Source of the DNA: Amycolatopsis nalaikhensis
GTDB taxonomy: Bacteria; Actinomycetota; Actinomycetes; Mycobacteriales; Pseudonocardiaceae
NCBI RefSeq assembly: GCF_030264295.1
Contig: NZ_CP127173.1
Span: 7,385,501-7,449,500 of the forward strand
DNA length: 64,000 nucleotides
Direction of reading: 5' to 3'
The notes under the pieces are model-generated. The model was given only the letters and a program-made list of their open reading frames with translations. It was not told the origin of the DNA and searched no databases. The position numbers and the translations under genes are program-made. Below, one piece after another: positions 22,447 to 30,491 of the stretch. Positions within the stretch are counted from its first letter, which is position 1; each line of letters starts with the position of its first letter.

Positions 22447-24825
22447 GTGGCACAGCGTGACGGAATCACCCAGCCGTGGGGTACGCGGACGCCGTACGGA
22501 CCCGGCGAGCCGTGGCCGGTCCGGGTGGACAGCCACCTCGCCGAGGGAGTACGGCCCGAGGACGTCGACCGGTGGGTCCGCAGCGCCGCCGTGCTGCACT
22601 CGAACGGCGACGGCCTCGACATCGCGGTCGCCGACGGCCGGATCGTGGGGGTGCGCGGCCGCGCCGACGACCGCGTCAACCACGGCCGGCTCGACCCGAA
22701 GGACCTCTTCGGCTGGCAGGCCAACGCCTCGCCCGACCGGCTGACCACCCCACTGGTCCGGCGCGACGGCGAACTCGTCGAGGCGAGCTGGGACGAGGCG
22801 ATGGCGCTGGTCGTCGAGCGCAGCAAGGCCCTGCTGGACGAGCAGGGGCCGAGCGCGCTCGGCTTCTACACCAGCGGCCAGCTGTTCGCCGAGGAGTACT
22901 ACACGCTGGCGGCGATCGCGCGCGGCGGCCTCGGCACCAACCACCTCGACGGCAACACGCGGCTCTGCACGGCGACCGCCGCGGCCGCGTTGAAGGAGAC
23001 CTTCGGCTGCGACGGCCAGCCCGCGTCCTACACCGACGTCGACCACGCCGACGTGATCGCCCTCTTCGGGCACAACGCGGCGGAGACGCAGTCGGTGCTG
23101 TGGACCCGGGTGCTGGACCGGCTGGCCGGCCCGAACCCGCCGTCGCTGCTGTGCGTCGACCCGCGGGAGACGCCGGTGGCGCGGGCCGCGACGTTGCATT
23201 TGGCGCCGTTGCCCGGGACCAACCTGGCGCTGATGAACGGCTTGCTGCACGAGCTCATCGCCCACGACCGCGTCGACCACGACTACGTCGAGCGCCACAC
23301 CGTCGGGTACGCCGACCTCGAAAAGATGGTCGCGGACTACCCGCCGGAGCGCGTCGCCGCGATCTGCGGGCTGTCCGCGGCCGAGATCCGGGAGGCGGCC
23401 GAGTTGCTCGGCTCGGCCGAGCGCCTGCTGTGCACCGTGCTGCAGGGGTTCTACCAGTCGCACCAGGCCGCGGCTGCGTCCGTGCAGGTCAACAACCTGG
23501 TGCTGCTCCGCGGCATGCTCGGCAAGCCGGGCGCGGGGGTGCTGCAGATGAACGGCCAGCCCACCGCCGAGAACACGCGCGAATGCGGCGCGGACGGCGA
23601 CCTGACCGGGCTCCGCAACTGGGCCAACGACGCCCACGTCGCCGAGCTGGCGAAACTGTGGAACGTCGAGCAGAGCCAGATCCCGCACTACGGGCCGCCC
23701 ACGCACCTCATGCAGATGCTGCGCTACGCCGAAAACGGCACCCTGCGGTTCCTGTGGGTGTCGGCCACCAACCCGGCGGTGTCGCTGCCGGAGCTGCGCC
23801 GGGTCCGGTCGATCCTGGCGCAGGAGCGGCTGTTCCTGGTCGTCCAGGACGCGTTCCGCACGGAAACAGCGGAGCTCGCCGACGTCGTGCTCCCGGCGGC
23901 GATCTGGGGCGAGAAGACCGGGACGTTCACCAACGCCGACCGCACGGTGCACCTGTCGGAGAAGGCCGTCGAGCCGCCGGGGCAGGCACGGCCGGACCTG
24001 GACATCCTGCTCGACTACGCCCGCCGCATGAACTTCCGCGGCCGGGACGGCGAGCCGTTCCCGCAGTGGCACGACGCGGAATCCGCGTTCGAGGCGTGGA
24101 AGCGCGCGTCGGCCGGGCGGCCGTGCGACTACTCGGGGCTCAGCTACGCGAAGCTGCGCGAGACGAGCGGCGTCCAGTGGCCGTGCCCGGAAGACCGGCC
24201 CGACGGAACGGAGCGGCTCTACACCGACGGGAAGTTCTTCGCCCAGCCGGATTATTGCGAGAGCTACGGCCGCGACCTGGTGACCGGGGCGCCGATGGAG
24301 CCGGACGAATACCGGGCGATGAACCCGGACGGCAAGGCGATGCTGAAGGCCGCGGAGTACGTCGAGCCGCACGAGCCGCCCGGCGAAGACCACCCGTTCG
24401 CCCTGATCACCGGCCGCACGATCCACCACTTCCACACCCGCACGAAGACCGCCCGCGCCCCGCAACTGCAGGCGGCCGCGCCGGAGTCGTGGGTGGAAGT
24501 GTCCGACACGGACGCGAAGCGCCTCGACCTGCACGAGGGGGACTGGGCGGAGATCAGCACCCCGCGCGGCCGGGTGCACGCGCGGGTGCGCGTGGGCGGC
24601 ATCCGCGAGGGCGTGCTGTTCCTCCCGTTCCACTACGGCTACTTCGACACCGACCGCGACGACGACCGCGCGGCGAACGAGCTGACCCCGACGGACTGGG
24701 ACCCGGTGTCCAAGCAGCCCTTGTTCAAAACGGCCGCGGCGGCGATCCGCCGTGCGGAACCCGCCCATCGGGAGGTGCCGTCGGCGGACCGCACCGACAA
24801 CGGCGTCGAGGAGGAGCTGCGATGA
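22447..24825 (+). CDS. Molybdopterin oxidoreductase lacking the N-terminal Fe-S motif
   Basis: A 792-residue member of the DMSO reductase superfamily. It has the MGD-binding domains (NTRLCTATA with Cys174 as likely Mo ligand, LFGHNAAETQSVLW, VNNLVLLRGMLGKPGAGV, MNGQPTAENTREC, NPAVSLPELRRV, ALITGRTIHHFHTRTKT and a C-terminal SDTDAKRLDLHEGDW molybdopterin-dinucleotide domain). The four-cysteine [4Fe-4S] site normal at the N-terminus of nitrate reductase and formate dehydrogenase is absent; no cysteine occurs before residue 174. It resembles assimilatory nitrate-reductase or formate-dehydrogenase-like proteins of unknown substrate. GGGAGG precedes the GTG at 22447. It is coupled to the next gene. 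Confidence 0.92.
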   Translation: MAQRDGITQPWGTRTPYGPGEPWPVRVDSHLAEGVRPEDVDRWVRSAAVLHSNGDGLDIAVADGRIVGVRGRADDRVNHGRLDPKDLFGWQANASPDRLTTPLVRRDGELVEASWDEAMALVVERSKALLDEQGPSALGFYTSGQLFAEEYYTLAAIARGGLGTNHLDGNTRLCTATAAAALKETFGCDGQPASYTDVDHADVIALFGHNAAETQSVLWTRVLDRLAGPNPPSLLCVDPRETPVARAATLHLAPLPGTNLALMNGLLHELIAHDRVDHDYVERHTVGYADLEKMVADYPPERVAAICGLSAAEIREAAELLGSAERLLCTVLQGFYQSHQAAAASVQVNNLVLLRGMLGKPGAGVLQMNGQPTAENTRECGADGDLTGLRNWANDAHVAELAKLWNVEQSQIPHYGPPTHLMQMLRYAENGTLRFLWVSATNPAVSLPELRRVRSILAQERLFLVVQDAFRTETAELADVVLPAAIWGEKTGTFTNADRTVHLSEKAVEPPGQARPDLDILLDYARRMNFRGRDGEPFPQWHDAESAFEAWKRASAGRPCDYSGLSYAKLRETSGVQWPCPEDRPDGTERLYTDGKFFAQPDYCESYGRDLVTGAPMEPDEYRAMNPDGKAMLKAAEYVEPHEPPGEDHPFALITGRTIHHFHTRTKTARAPQLQAAAPESWVEVSDTDAKRLDLHEGDWAEISTPRGRVHARVRVGGIREGVLFLPFHYGYFDTDRDDDRAANELTPTDWDPVSKQPLFKTAAAAIRRAEPAHREVPSADRTDNGVEEELR

Positions 24826-25304
24826 AACTCGGGCTGGCGATCCGCGAACTGCACCGCTCGGAAGGCGGGCTGGCGAAGGACCTGGTGAAGCTCGCCGAGC
24901 GGCACGCCGTCGAGCACGAGGTCCATTACGTCGCTCTGGACTTGGCCCGCTGGTCTCGCGACCACGTCCGCGCGCTCGCCTCCGCGGGCCGCGCGTACGA
25001 CGTCCAGCTGTCCGAGGAGGCGCCGTCGTCGTTCGGGCCGATGGCGGCGTTGCGGACGACGGTGGCGGAGTTGAGCGGACGCCGTCCCGAGCCGGGGTTG
25101 CTGTTGCTGGCCGACCTGCGTCGGTTGCATCGGGAGGTTGCCGGGGTTTCGCTGGACTGGGAGTTGCTGGCGCAGGGTGCCCAGGCGGTCAAGGACACGG
25201 ACTTGCTCGAGGTGGCGAGCCGGTGTCACCCACAGACGCTGCGACAGCTGAAGTGGACCAACGCGATGTTGAAGGTGTTGTCCCCGCAGGTGCTGGCCAG
25301 CTGA
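24822..25304 (+). CDS. Unknown protein coupled to the molybdopterin oxidoreductase
   Basis: A 160-residue, mostly helical, soluble-looking protein (MKLGLAIRELHRSEGGLAKD, LAERHAVEHEVHYVALDL, TLRQLKWTNAMLKVLSPQV). I recognise no family. The ATG overlaps the stop of the molybdopterin gene (ATGA at 24822-24825) with GAGGAG upstream, so the two are made together; a dedicated chaperone or a small partner subunit of the oxidoreductase is a reasonable guess. A strong hairpin follows within 12 bases of its stop. Confidence 0.75.
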   Translation: MKLGLAIRELHRSEGGLAKDLVKLAERHAVEHEVHYVALDLARWSRDHVRALASAGRAYDVQLSEEAPSSFGPMAALRTTVAELSGRRPEPGLLLLADLRRLHREVAGVSLDWELLAQGAQAVKDTDLLEVASRCHPQTLRQLKWTNAMLKVLSPQVLAS

Positions 25305-25316
25305 CGCCCGCACACC

Positions 25317-25373
25317 TGGTGGTCGTGAGTGGCGATTCGGGTTAGAACCCTAATTGCCACTCACGACCACCAC
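25317..25373. terminator. Long hairpin, GTCGTGAGTG family
   Basis: Arms of about 23 bases: GGTGGTCGTGAGTGGC pairs with GCCACTCACGACCACC, then a looser upper stem (GATTCGGGTT against AACCCTAATT) around AGA. The outer parts GTCGTGAGTG and CACTCACGAC are identical to the hairpin at 52699-52745. It follows the operon's last stop by 12 bp. Confidence 0.85.
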
Positions 25374-25452
25374 CCGGCCCATGGGGTCCGGAGGCGCGTC
25401 TCGCCCGGCACCGTTGCGCAACCTGCCCTGCTCGCTATACCGTTGCCCGAAC

Positions 25453-25466
25453 TAGAACAGGTTACA
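25453..25466. promoter_or_regulatory. KstR-like palindrome
   Basis: TAGAACAGGTTACA matches TNNAACNNGTTNNA exactly, and ACT...AGT flanks extend the symmetry to 18 bp. It lies 30 bp upstream of the GMC oxidoreductase start, where a TetR-type repressor would block transcription. Confidence 0.5.
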
Positions 25467-25495
25467 GTTTCGGGGCGACGGGCCGAGGAGCGGAA

Positions 25496-27133
25496 ATGGC
25501 GAACAGGGCGCCGCGTGCGGACGAGGCCGACTACGTGGTCGTCGGGTCGGGGAGCTCGGGGGCCGCCATCGCGGGCCGGCTCGCCGAGTCGGGGGCCAGC
25601 GTCATCGTGCTCGAAGCCGGGCGGACCGATGAGAAGCTGCTGGTCAAGAAGCCGGGGCTGGTCGGGCCCATGCACGCCGTGCCGCAGCTGAAGAAGCCCT
25701 TCGACTGGGGGTTCTACACCGTTCCGCAGAAACACGTTCTAGATCGACGGATGCCGGTGCCGCGCGGGAAGGTCGTCGGCGGGTCCAGCTCCATCAACGG
25801 CATGGTCTACGTCCGCGGCAACCGCGCCAACTTCGACTCCTGGGCCGCCGAAGGCAACACCGGCTGGGACGCCGACAGCGTCAACGCCGCCTACAAGCGC
25901 ATGGAGGACTTCGAGGACGGCGAGAACGCCTACCGCGGCGCCGGCGGCCCGATCCGGGTCACCCGCAACAAGATCCCGCAGGAAGGCGCCCTGCAGTTCG
26001 TCCAGGCCACCTCCGAGGCGATCGGCTGCAAGGTCCTCGACGACTACAACGCCGAATCCCAAGAGGGCGTCAGCCGGATGCAGCAGAACGCCGCCGACGG
26101 CCTGCGCTACAGCGCCTCCCGCGGCTACATCCACCACCTCGCGCCGCCGACCCTGCAGCTGCAGTCGCGGGTCATGGCGCGCAAGGTCGTCATCGAAAAC
26201 GGCCGCGCGGTCGGCGTCGAGGTGACCGACGCCGACGGCACCCGGCGCACCGTCCGCGCCGGCAAGGAGGTCATCCTCTCGGCCGGGTTCGTCGGGTCCG
26301 CGCAGCTGCTCATGCTCTCGGGCATCGGGCACGCCGAGCACCTCAAGGAGCACGGCATCGACGTCGTCGCGGACCTGCCGGTCGGCGACAACCTGCACGA
26401 CCACATGTTCCACGCCCTGACCTTCCACGTGACGTCGAGCCGGAACACCGGCAGGCCGTCCTACTTCGCGCGCGGCCTGGCCAGGGAGCTGGTGCGGCCC
26501 GGCACGACCTTCCTGGCGAACTCCGTCTTCGAGGCCGTCGCGTTCCTCAAGACGTCCCAAGCGGACGCGGTGCCCGACCTCCAGCTGCACCTGCTGCCGT
26601 GGGCCTACGTCTCGCCCAACCAGGACGCCCCGATCCGCCACGATGTCGACAAGCGGACCGCGCTCACCGTGCTCGTCACGCTGATCTACCCGAAGAGCCG
26701 CGGCACGCTGCGGCTGTCCTCGGCCGATCCCACGGCCGCGCCGCTCATCGACTTCGAGTACCTCTCCGACCCGGCCGACCTCGAAGTGCTCGGCGAAGGT
26801 TCTGAAATGGCGCGGGACATCTTCGCCTCGAAGGCCTTCAACGGCTCGGTCAAGGAGGAGATCCACCCCGGCGAGCACCTGCGCGGCCAGGAGCTGCGCG
26901 ACGCGATCCTCAACCGCGCGACGTCGGTCTACCACGGCGTCGGCACCTGCCGGATGGGCGTCGACGAGCTGGCCGTCGTCGGCCCCGACCTCAAGGTCCG
27001 CGGCGTCGACGGCCTGCGCGTCTGCGACGCCTCGATCATGCCCTCGATCACCGGCGGCAACACCAACGCGCCCGCCATCATGATCGGCGAGATGGGGGCG
27101 CGGCTGGTCCTGGCCGAGGCAGGCCGGTCATGA
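25496..27133 (+). CDS. GMC-family FAD oxidoreductase (choline dehydrogenase-like)
   Basis: A 545-residue GMC flavoenzyme: FAD motif VVGSGSSGAAIAGRLAE (residues 15-31), GGSSSINGMVYVRG, the ILSAGFVGSAQLLMLSGIG signature, the proposed active-site His in VYHGVGTCRMG and the C-terminal GGNTNAPAIMIGE with the partner Asn. Members oxidise primary alcohols such as choline, long-chain alcohols or sterols. GAGGAG sits before the ATG at 25496. The stop overlaps the aldehyde dehydrogenase start, so an alcohol is probably taken through aldehyde to acid by the pair. The upstream KstR-like site hints at lipid or sterol metabolism. Confidence 0.92.
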   Translation: MANRAPRADEADYVVVGSGSSGAAIAGRLAESGASVIVLEAGRTDEKLLVKKPGLVGPMHAVPQLKKPFDWGFYTVPQKHVLDRRMPVPRGKVVGGSSSINGMVYVRGNRANFDSWAAEGNTGWDADSVNAAYKRMEDFEDGENAYRGAGGPIRVTRNKIPQEGALQFVQATSEAIGCKVLDDYNAESQEGVSRMQQNAADGLRYSASRGYIHHLAPPTLQLQSRVMARKVVIENGRAVGVEVTDADGTRRTVRAGKEVILSAGFVGSAQLLMLSGIGHAEHLKEHGIDVVADLPVGDNLHDHMFHALTFHVTSSRNTGRPSYFARGLARELVRPGTTFLANSVFEAVAFLKTSQADAVPDLQLHLLPWAYVSPNQDAPIRHDVDKRTALTVLVTLIYPKSRGTLRLSSADPTAAPLIDFEYLSDPADLEVLGEGSEMARDIFASKAFNGSVKEEIHPGEHLRGQELRDAILNRATSVYHGVGTCRMGVDELAVVGPDLKVRGVDGLRVCDASIMPSITGGNTNAPAIMIGEMGARLVLAEAGRS

Positions 27134-28704
27134 CCGTGACCCCGCTCGGCCTGACCCGCCCGGCGTCGGTGACCGGCGAGTTCCTCCGGCAGCTCGTCGC
27201 CAGGGTGCCGGGTTCCGCGGGCACGACCTGGCCGCTCACCGAGGTCTACACCGGCGAGACGCTCGTCGAGCTGCCCCAGTCGACGCCGTCCGACATCGAG
27301 GAGGCTTTCGCCACCGCGCGCGCGGCACAGCGGAAGTGGGCCGCGACCCCGCTCAAGCGGCGGCTGGCCGTGTTCAAGCGGGCGCACGCGCTGTTCGTCG
27401 ACCGCGCGCGGACCACCGCCGACCTCATCCAGGTCGAAAGCGGCAAGAACCGGCGGATGGCCATCGAGGAGACCTGCGACCCCGCGATGGTGATGAGCCA
27501 CTACCTCAAGCGGGCGGCCAAGCTCCTGGCCCCGGTACGGCGCGGCGGGCCGGTGCCGCTGCTCACGACGTCGACCGAGATCCGGCAGCCGAAGGGCGTC
27601 GTGGGCATCATCGCGCCGTGGAACTTCCCGTTCGCCACCGGCATTTCCGACGCCGTGCCCGCGCTGATGGCCGGCAACGCGGTCGTGCTCAAGCCGGACA
27701 ACAAGACGGCGCTGTCCCCGCTCCACGGCATCCGGATGCTGGAGGAGGCGGGCCTGCCGGACGGGCTGTTCCAGGTCGTCTGCGGCGAAGGCCCGGACGT
27801 CGGCCCGACGCTGATCGACCACGCCGACTACGTGATGTTCACCGGCTCCACCGCCACCGGCAAGGTGATCGGCGAGCGCGCGGGCCGCAACCTCATCGGC
27901 TGCTGCCTCGAACTCGGCGGCAAGAACCCGATGATCGTGCTGCCCGACGCGAACCTCGGCGAAGCCGTGCAGGGCGCGGTCTTCGGCGCGTTCGGCAACA
28001 CCGGCCAGATCTGCATGCACGTAGAGCGGATCTACCTGCCGGAGTCGCGCTACGACGAGTTCAAGGCCGCGTTCGTGGCCAAGGCCGCCGCGCTGGACGT
28101 CCGGGCCGCCTACGACTTCGGGCCCGACATGGGCTCGCTCGTCTCCGTCGACCACATGCGGCGCGTCAAGGAGCACGTCGACGACGCCGTCGCCAAGGGC
28201 GCGACCGTGCTGTGCGGCGGCAAGCCGCGCCCCGACCTCGGCCCGGCGTTCTTCGAGCCGACGATCCTCGAAGGCGTCACGAAGGACATGCTCTGCGGCG
28301 TCACCGAAACGTTCGGTCCGGTGGTCGCGCTGCACCGGTACGGCACGGTCGACGAAGCCGTCGCGCTGGCCAACGACACCGACTACGGCCTCAACGCCTC
28401 GGTCTGGGGCGGCGACGTCGGCGCCGCGTGCGCGGTCGCCGCGCGTTTGGAGTCCGGCAACGTGAACGTCAACGACATCCTCGCCACCGCGTTCGCCGCC
28501 AAGGGGACGCCGTCCGGCGGGGTCAAGAACTCCGGTGTCGGCGCCCGCCACGGTGACCAGGGCCTGCTCAAGTACACCGACGTGCAGAACCTGGCCGTGC
28601 TCAAGAAGCAGGTCATGGGCCCGCGGCCCGGCCAGAGCTACGAAAAGTACGTCGACGGCATGCTGTCCGGGCTGAAGCTGATGCGGAAGCTGCGGGTGCG
28701 GTAG
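27130..28704 (+). CDS. Aldehyde dehydrogenase (GabD2/succinate-semialdehyde type)
   Basis: A 524-residue NAD(P)-dependent aldehyde dehydrogenase. Visible are the cofactor segment IIAPWNFPFATG, FTGSTATG, the catalytic Glu in LELGGKNPMIV, the nucleophile Cys in NTGQICMHVERI and ETFGPVVAL. The sequence style (QPKGVVGIIAPWN, FTGS, RPDLGPAFFEPTIL, GARHGDQGLLKYTD) is closest to the GabD2 group of mycobacteria, but the partner GMC enzyme argues for a longer-chain or alicyclic aldehyde. ATGA overlap with the GMC stop. It converges with the HAD gene, one base between stops and no obvious hairpin. Confidence 0.93.
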   Translation: MTVTPLGLTRPASVTGEFLRQLVARVPGSAGTTWPLTEVYTGETLVELPQSTPSDIEEAFATARAAQRKWAATPLKRRLAVFKRAHALFVDRARTTADLIQVESGKNRRMAIEETCDPAMVMSHYLKRAAKLLAPVRRGGPVPLLTTSTEIRQPKGVVGIIAPWNFPFATGISDAVPALMAGNAVVLKPDNKTALSPLHGIRMLEEAGLPDGLFQVVCGEGPDVGPTLIDHADYVMFTGSTATGKVIGERAGRNLIGCCLELGGKNPMIVLPDANLGEAVQGAVFGAFGNTGQICMHVERIYLPESRYDEFKAAFVAKAAALDVRAAYDFGPDMGSLVSVDHMRRVKEHVDDAVAKGATVLCGGKPRPDLGPAFFEPTILEGVTKDMLCGVTETFGPVVALHRYGTVDEAVALANDTDYGLNASVWGGDVGAACAVAARLESGNVNVNDILATAFAAKGTPSGGVKNSGVGARHGDQGLLKYTDVQNLAVLKKQVMGPRPGQSYEKYVDGMLSGLKLMRKLRVR

Positions 28705-28705
28705 C

Positions 28706-29410
28706 TCAGCAGCCGAGCACGTCCGCGAGCTCGGCGAAGTCGCGGACGTGCAGCGAATTCTCCGCGACCGGCGAGACGTCCTTCGGGGCATCGGCGCCGA
28801 ACTCGTGCGGCCGTTCCACGTAGGCGGTGCGCAGCCCGCAGACGCGGGCGGCGGCGAGGTCGTCGTGGTGGGCGGCGACGAGCATGACCTCGGCCTCCGG
28901 CACGTCGAACACCGACGCGACGCCGTGGTACACCGCCGGTTCCGGCTTGTACTGCCGGAAGACCTCCGCCGACAGCAGGCAGTCCCACGGGAGCCCGCCG
29001 TGGTTGGCCAGCCGCGCCAGCAGCGCGAGGTGGCCGTTGGACAGCGTGCAGAGCAGGTACTTCGCCCGCAGCCGGGTGAGCCCGGCGACGACGTCCGGCC
29101 ACGGGTCGAGGCGGTGCCACGCGTGGACCAGCCGCCGTCGCTGCTCTTCCCCGAGGTCCGGGATGTCGAAGCGGGGGAGCAGGTCGTCGAGGATCAGCCG
29201 GTGCAGGGCGTCGAGCTTCGTCCAGCCGAGCTCACCGGCGCGCACCCGCGCCAGCACCGGGGCGTACCCGGCGCGCCAGGCCCTCGCGAACTCGGCGGCG
29301 TCGACCGGCAGGCCCTCGGCGGCCACCGCCGCGGTGATGCCGGAGTGCCAGTCGGCCACCGTGCCGAAGACGTCGAACGCGAGGATCCGTACCGCTGCCG
29401 GGTCGTCCAT
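28706..29410 (-). CDS. Haloacid dehalogenase type II (HAD hydrolase)
   Basis: A 234-residue HAD-superfamily hydrolase. Motif I is AFDVFGTVADW with nucleophile Asp13, motif II CTLSNGHL, motif III Lys in YKPEP and motif IV in AAHHDDLAAARVCG. The VFGTV...DW pattern and the SNG motif are those of L-2-haloacid dehalogenase rather than phosphatases, but many actinobacterial members have unknown substrates. It is monocistronic, divergent from the sigma factor at 29497. Confidence 0.9.
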   Translation of the reverse strand: MDDPAAVRILAFDVFGTVADWHSGITAAVAAEGLPVDAAEFARAWRAGYAPVLARVRAGELGWTKLDALHRLILDDLLPRFDIPDLGEEQRRRLVHAWHRLDPWPDVVAGLTRLRAKYLLCTLSNGHLALLARLANHGGLPWDCLLSAEVFRQYKPEPAVYHGVASVFDVPEAEVMLVAAHHDDLAAARVCGLRTAYVERPHEFGADAPKDVSPVAENSLHVRDFAELADVLGC

Positions 29411-29496
29411 GCGCCCGAGCGTAGTGCGGGGTGAATCCTTTCGCCGCGGTGAACGCTCTTATCCGGTGTGGTCGAAAATGACGCATGGAGGTGGCA

Positions 29497-30021
29497 GTGA
29501 CCGGCTGGGTGAGTGAGCGGCTCGTGGTGGCCGCGCAAGGGGGTGATCCGGAGTCGATCACGGCGGTGGTGCACGGGGCGCACCCGCACGTGCGGCGCTT
29601 CGCCGAGCACCTGTGCGCGTCCCCGCAGGACGCCGAGGACGCGGCGCAGGAGGCGTTGCTCGTCCTGTACCGCAAGATCGGTTCCCTGCGCGCGACCGCC
29701 GCGCTGGCGTCCTGGATGTTCCGGATCGTCCGCAACGAGTGCCTGCGCCGCGCCCGGCGCCGGTTCGACCAGGCCGACGACGCCGCGGGACTGGTGGCTT
29801 CGGCCGAGGACGAAGTGCTCCAGCGGCTGGAAGCCGAGCGCGTCGCGCTGGCGATCGCGGCGCTGCCGGACGTCCAGCGCCGCGTGCTGATCATGCGTGA
29901 CGTGCTGGGCAGGCCGGGGCGCGCGGTCGCCGACGAGCTCGGCCTGAGCACCGCGGCGATGAAGTCCCAGCTGCACCGGGCCCGCACCGCGGTCCGGCGC
30001 CACCTCCACCCCACCGACTAG
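29497..30021 (+). CDS. ECF-type RNA polymerase sigma factor
   Basis: A 174-residue sigma-70 family protein with region 2 (VHGAHPHVRRFAEHLCASPQDAEDAAQEALLVLY and SWMFRIVRNECLRR) and region 4 (AIAALPDVQRRVLIMRDVLGR, LGLSTAAMKSQLHRARTAVR). No anti-sigma factor lies beside it; instead a redoxin gene follows after eight bases, suggesting an oxidative-stress circuit. The GTG at 29497 has GGAGG six bases upstream; the ATG at 29485 lies on that same ribosome site and is less likely. Confidence 0.92.
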   Translation: MTGWVSERLVVAAQGGDPESITAVVHGAHPHVRRFAEHLCASPQDAEDAAQEALLVLYRKIGSLRATAALASWMFRIVRNECLRRARRRFDQADDAAGLVASAEDEVLQRLEAERVALAIAALPDVQRRVLIMRDVLGRPGRAVADELGLSTAAMKSQLHRARTAVRRHLHPTD

Positions 30022-30029
30022 GAGTTCCC

Positions 30030-30491
30030 GTGCTCGAACCCGGATCCCCGGCACCCCGGCTGGTGCTGGAAGACACCGAGGGCAACCCCGTCCGCCTCAC
30101 CGGCCACGCGGCGCTGGTCTACTTCGCGCGGTCGACGACGTGCCCGGTCTGCGCGCGGCACGTCCGCGACCTCGCCGAGCACCGCGAGCGGTTCGAAACC
30201 GCCGGCGTCCGCGTCTACATCGCCGTCCCCGAGGACCGGGTGACCGCGGCCGCGTGGCGGGCGAAGCGCGGAATCCCGTTCCCGGTCCTCACCAGCCCCG
30301 AGGGCACCCCGCACGAGGTCGTCGGCCTGACGCGCAAGGTCTTCGGGTCGATGCAGCAGTCCGGCAGCGTGCTCGTCGACGCGCGGGGCGTCGTCCGGCA
30401 CGCCCACGGCGCGACCCTGCCGACCGCGAGCTACGACCGGGACGGGATCTTCGCGGCGCTGGAGTCAGCCGTCCACCAGAAGTCCGCGTAG
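30030..30491 (+). CDS. AhpC/TSA-family redoxin
   Basis: A 153-residue thioredoxin-fold peroxiredoxin-like protein: LEPGSPAPRLVLEDTEGNPVRL at the start, then STTCPVCARHV with Cys38 and Cys41 in a CxxC arrangement, AVPEDRVTAAAWRAKRGIPFPVLTSPEG, and SGSVLVDARGVVRHAH. The CPVC pair suggests either a 1-Cys/atypical peroxiredoxin or a thiol oxidoreductase. GGAG precedes the GTG at 30030. It is transcribed with the sigma factor and its last 27 bases overlap, tail to tail, with the phospholipase D gene. Confidence 0.88.
   Translation: MLEPGSPAPRLVLEDTEGNPVRLTGHAALVYFARSTTCPVCARHVRDLAEHRERFETAGVRVYIAVPEDRVTAAAWRAKRGIPFPVLTSPEGTPHEVVGLTRKVFGSMQQSGSVLVDARGVVRHAHGATLPTASYDRDGIFAALESAVHQKSA

Noticed and set aside
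22476..25304. 942-codon frame overlapping the molybdopterin gene
   Set aside because: Its first 780 codons are a shifted reading of the molybdopterin oxidoreductase. Only its end (24822 onward) is a real gene, which I list separately.
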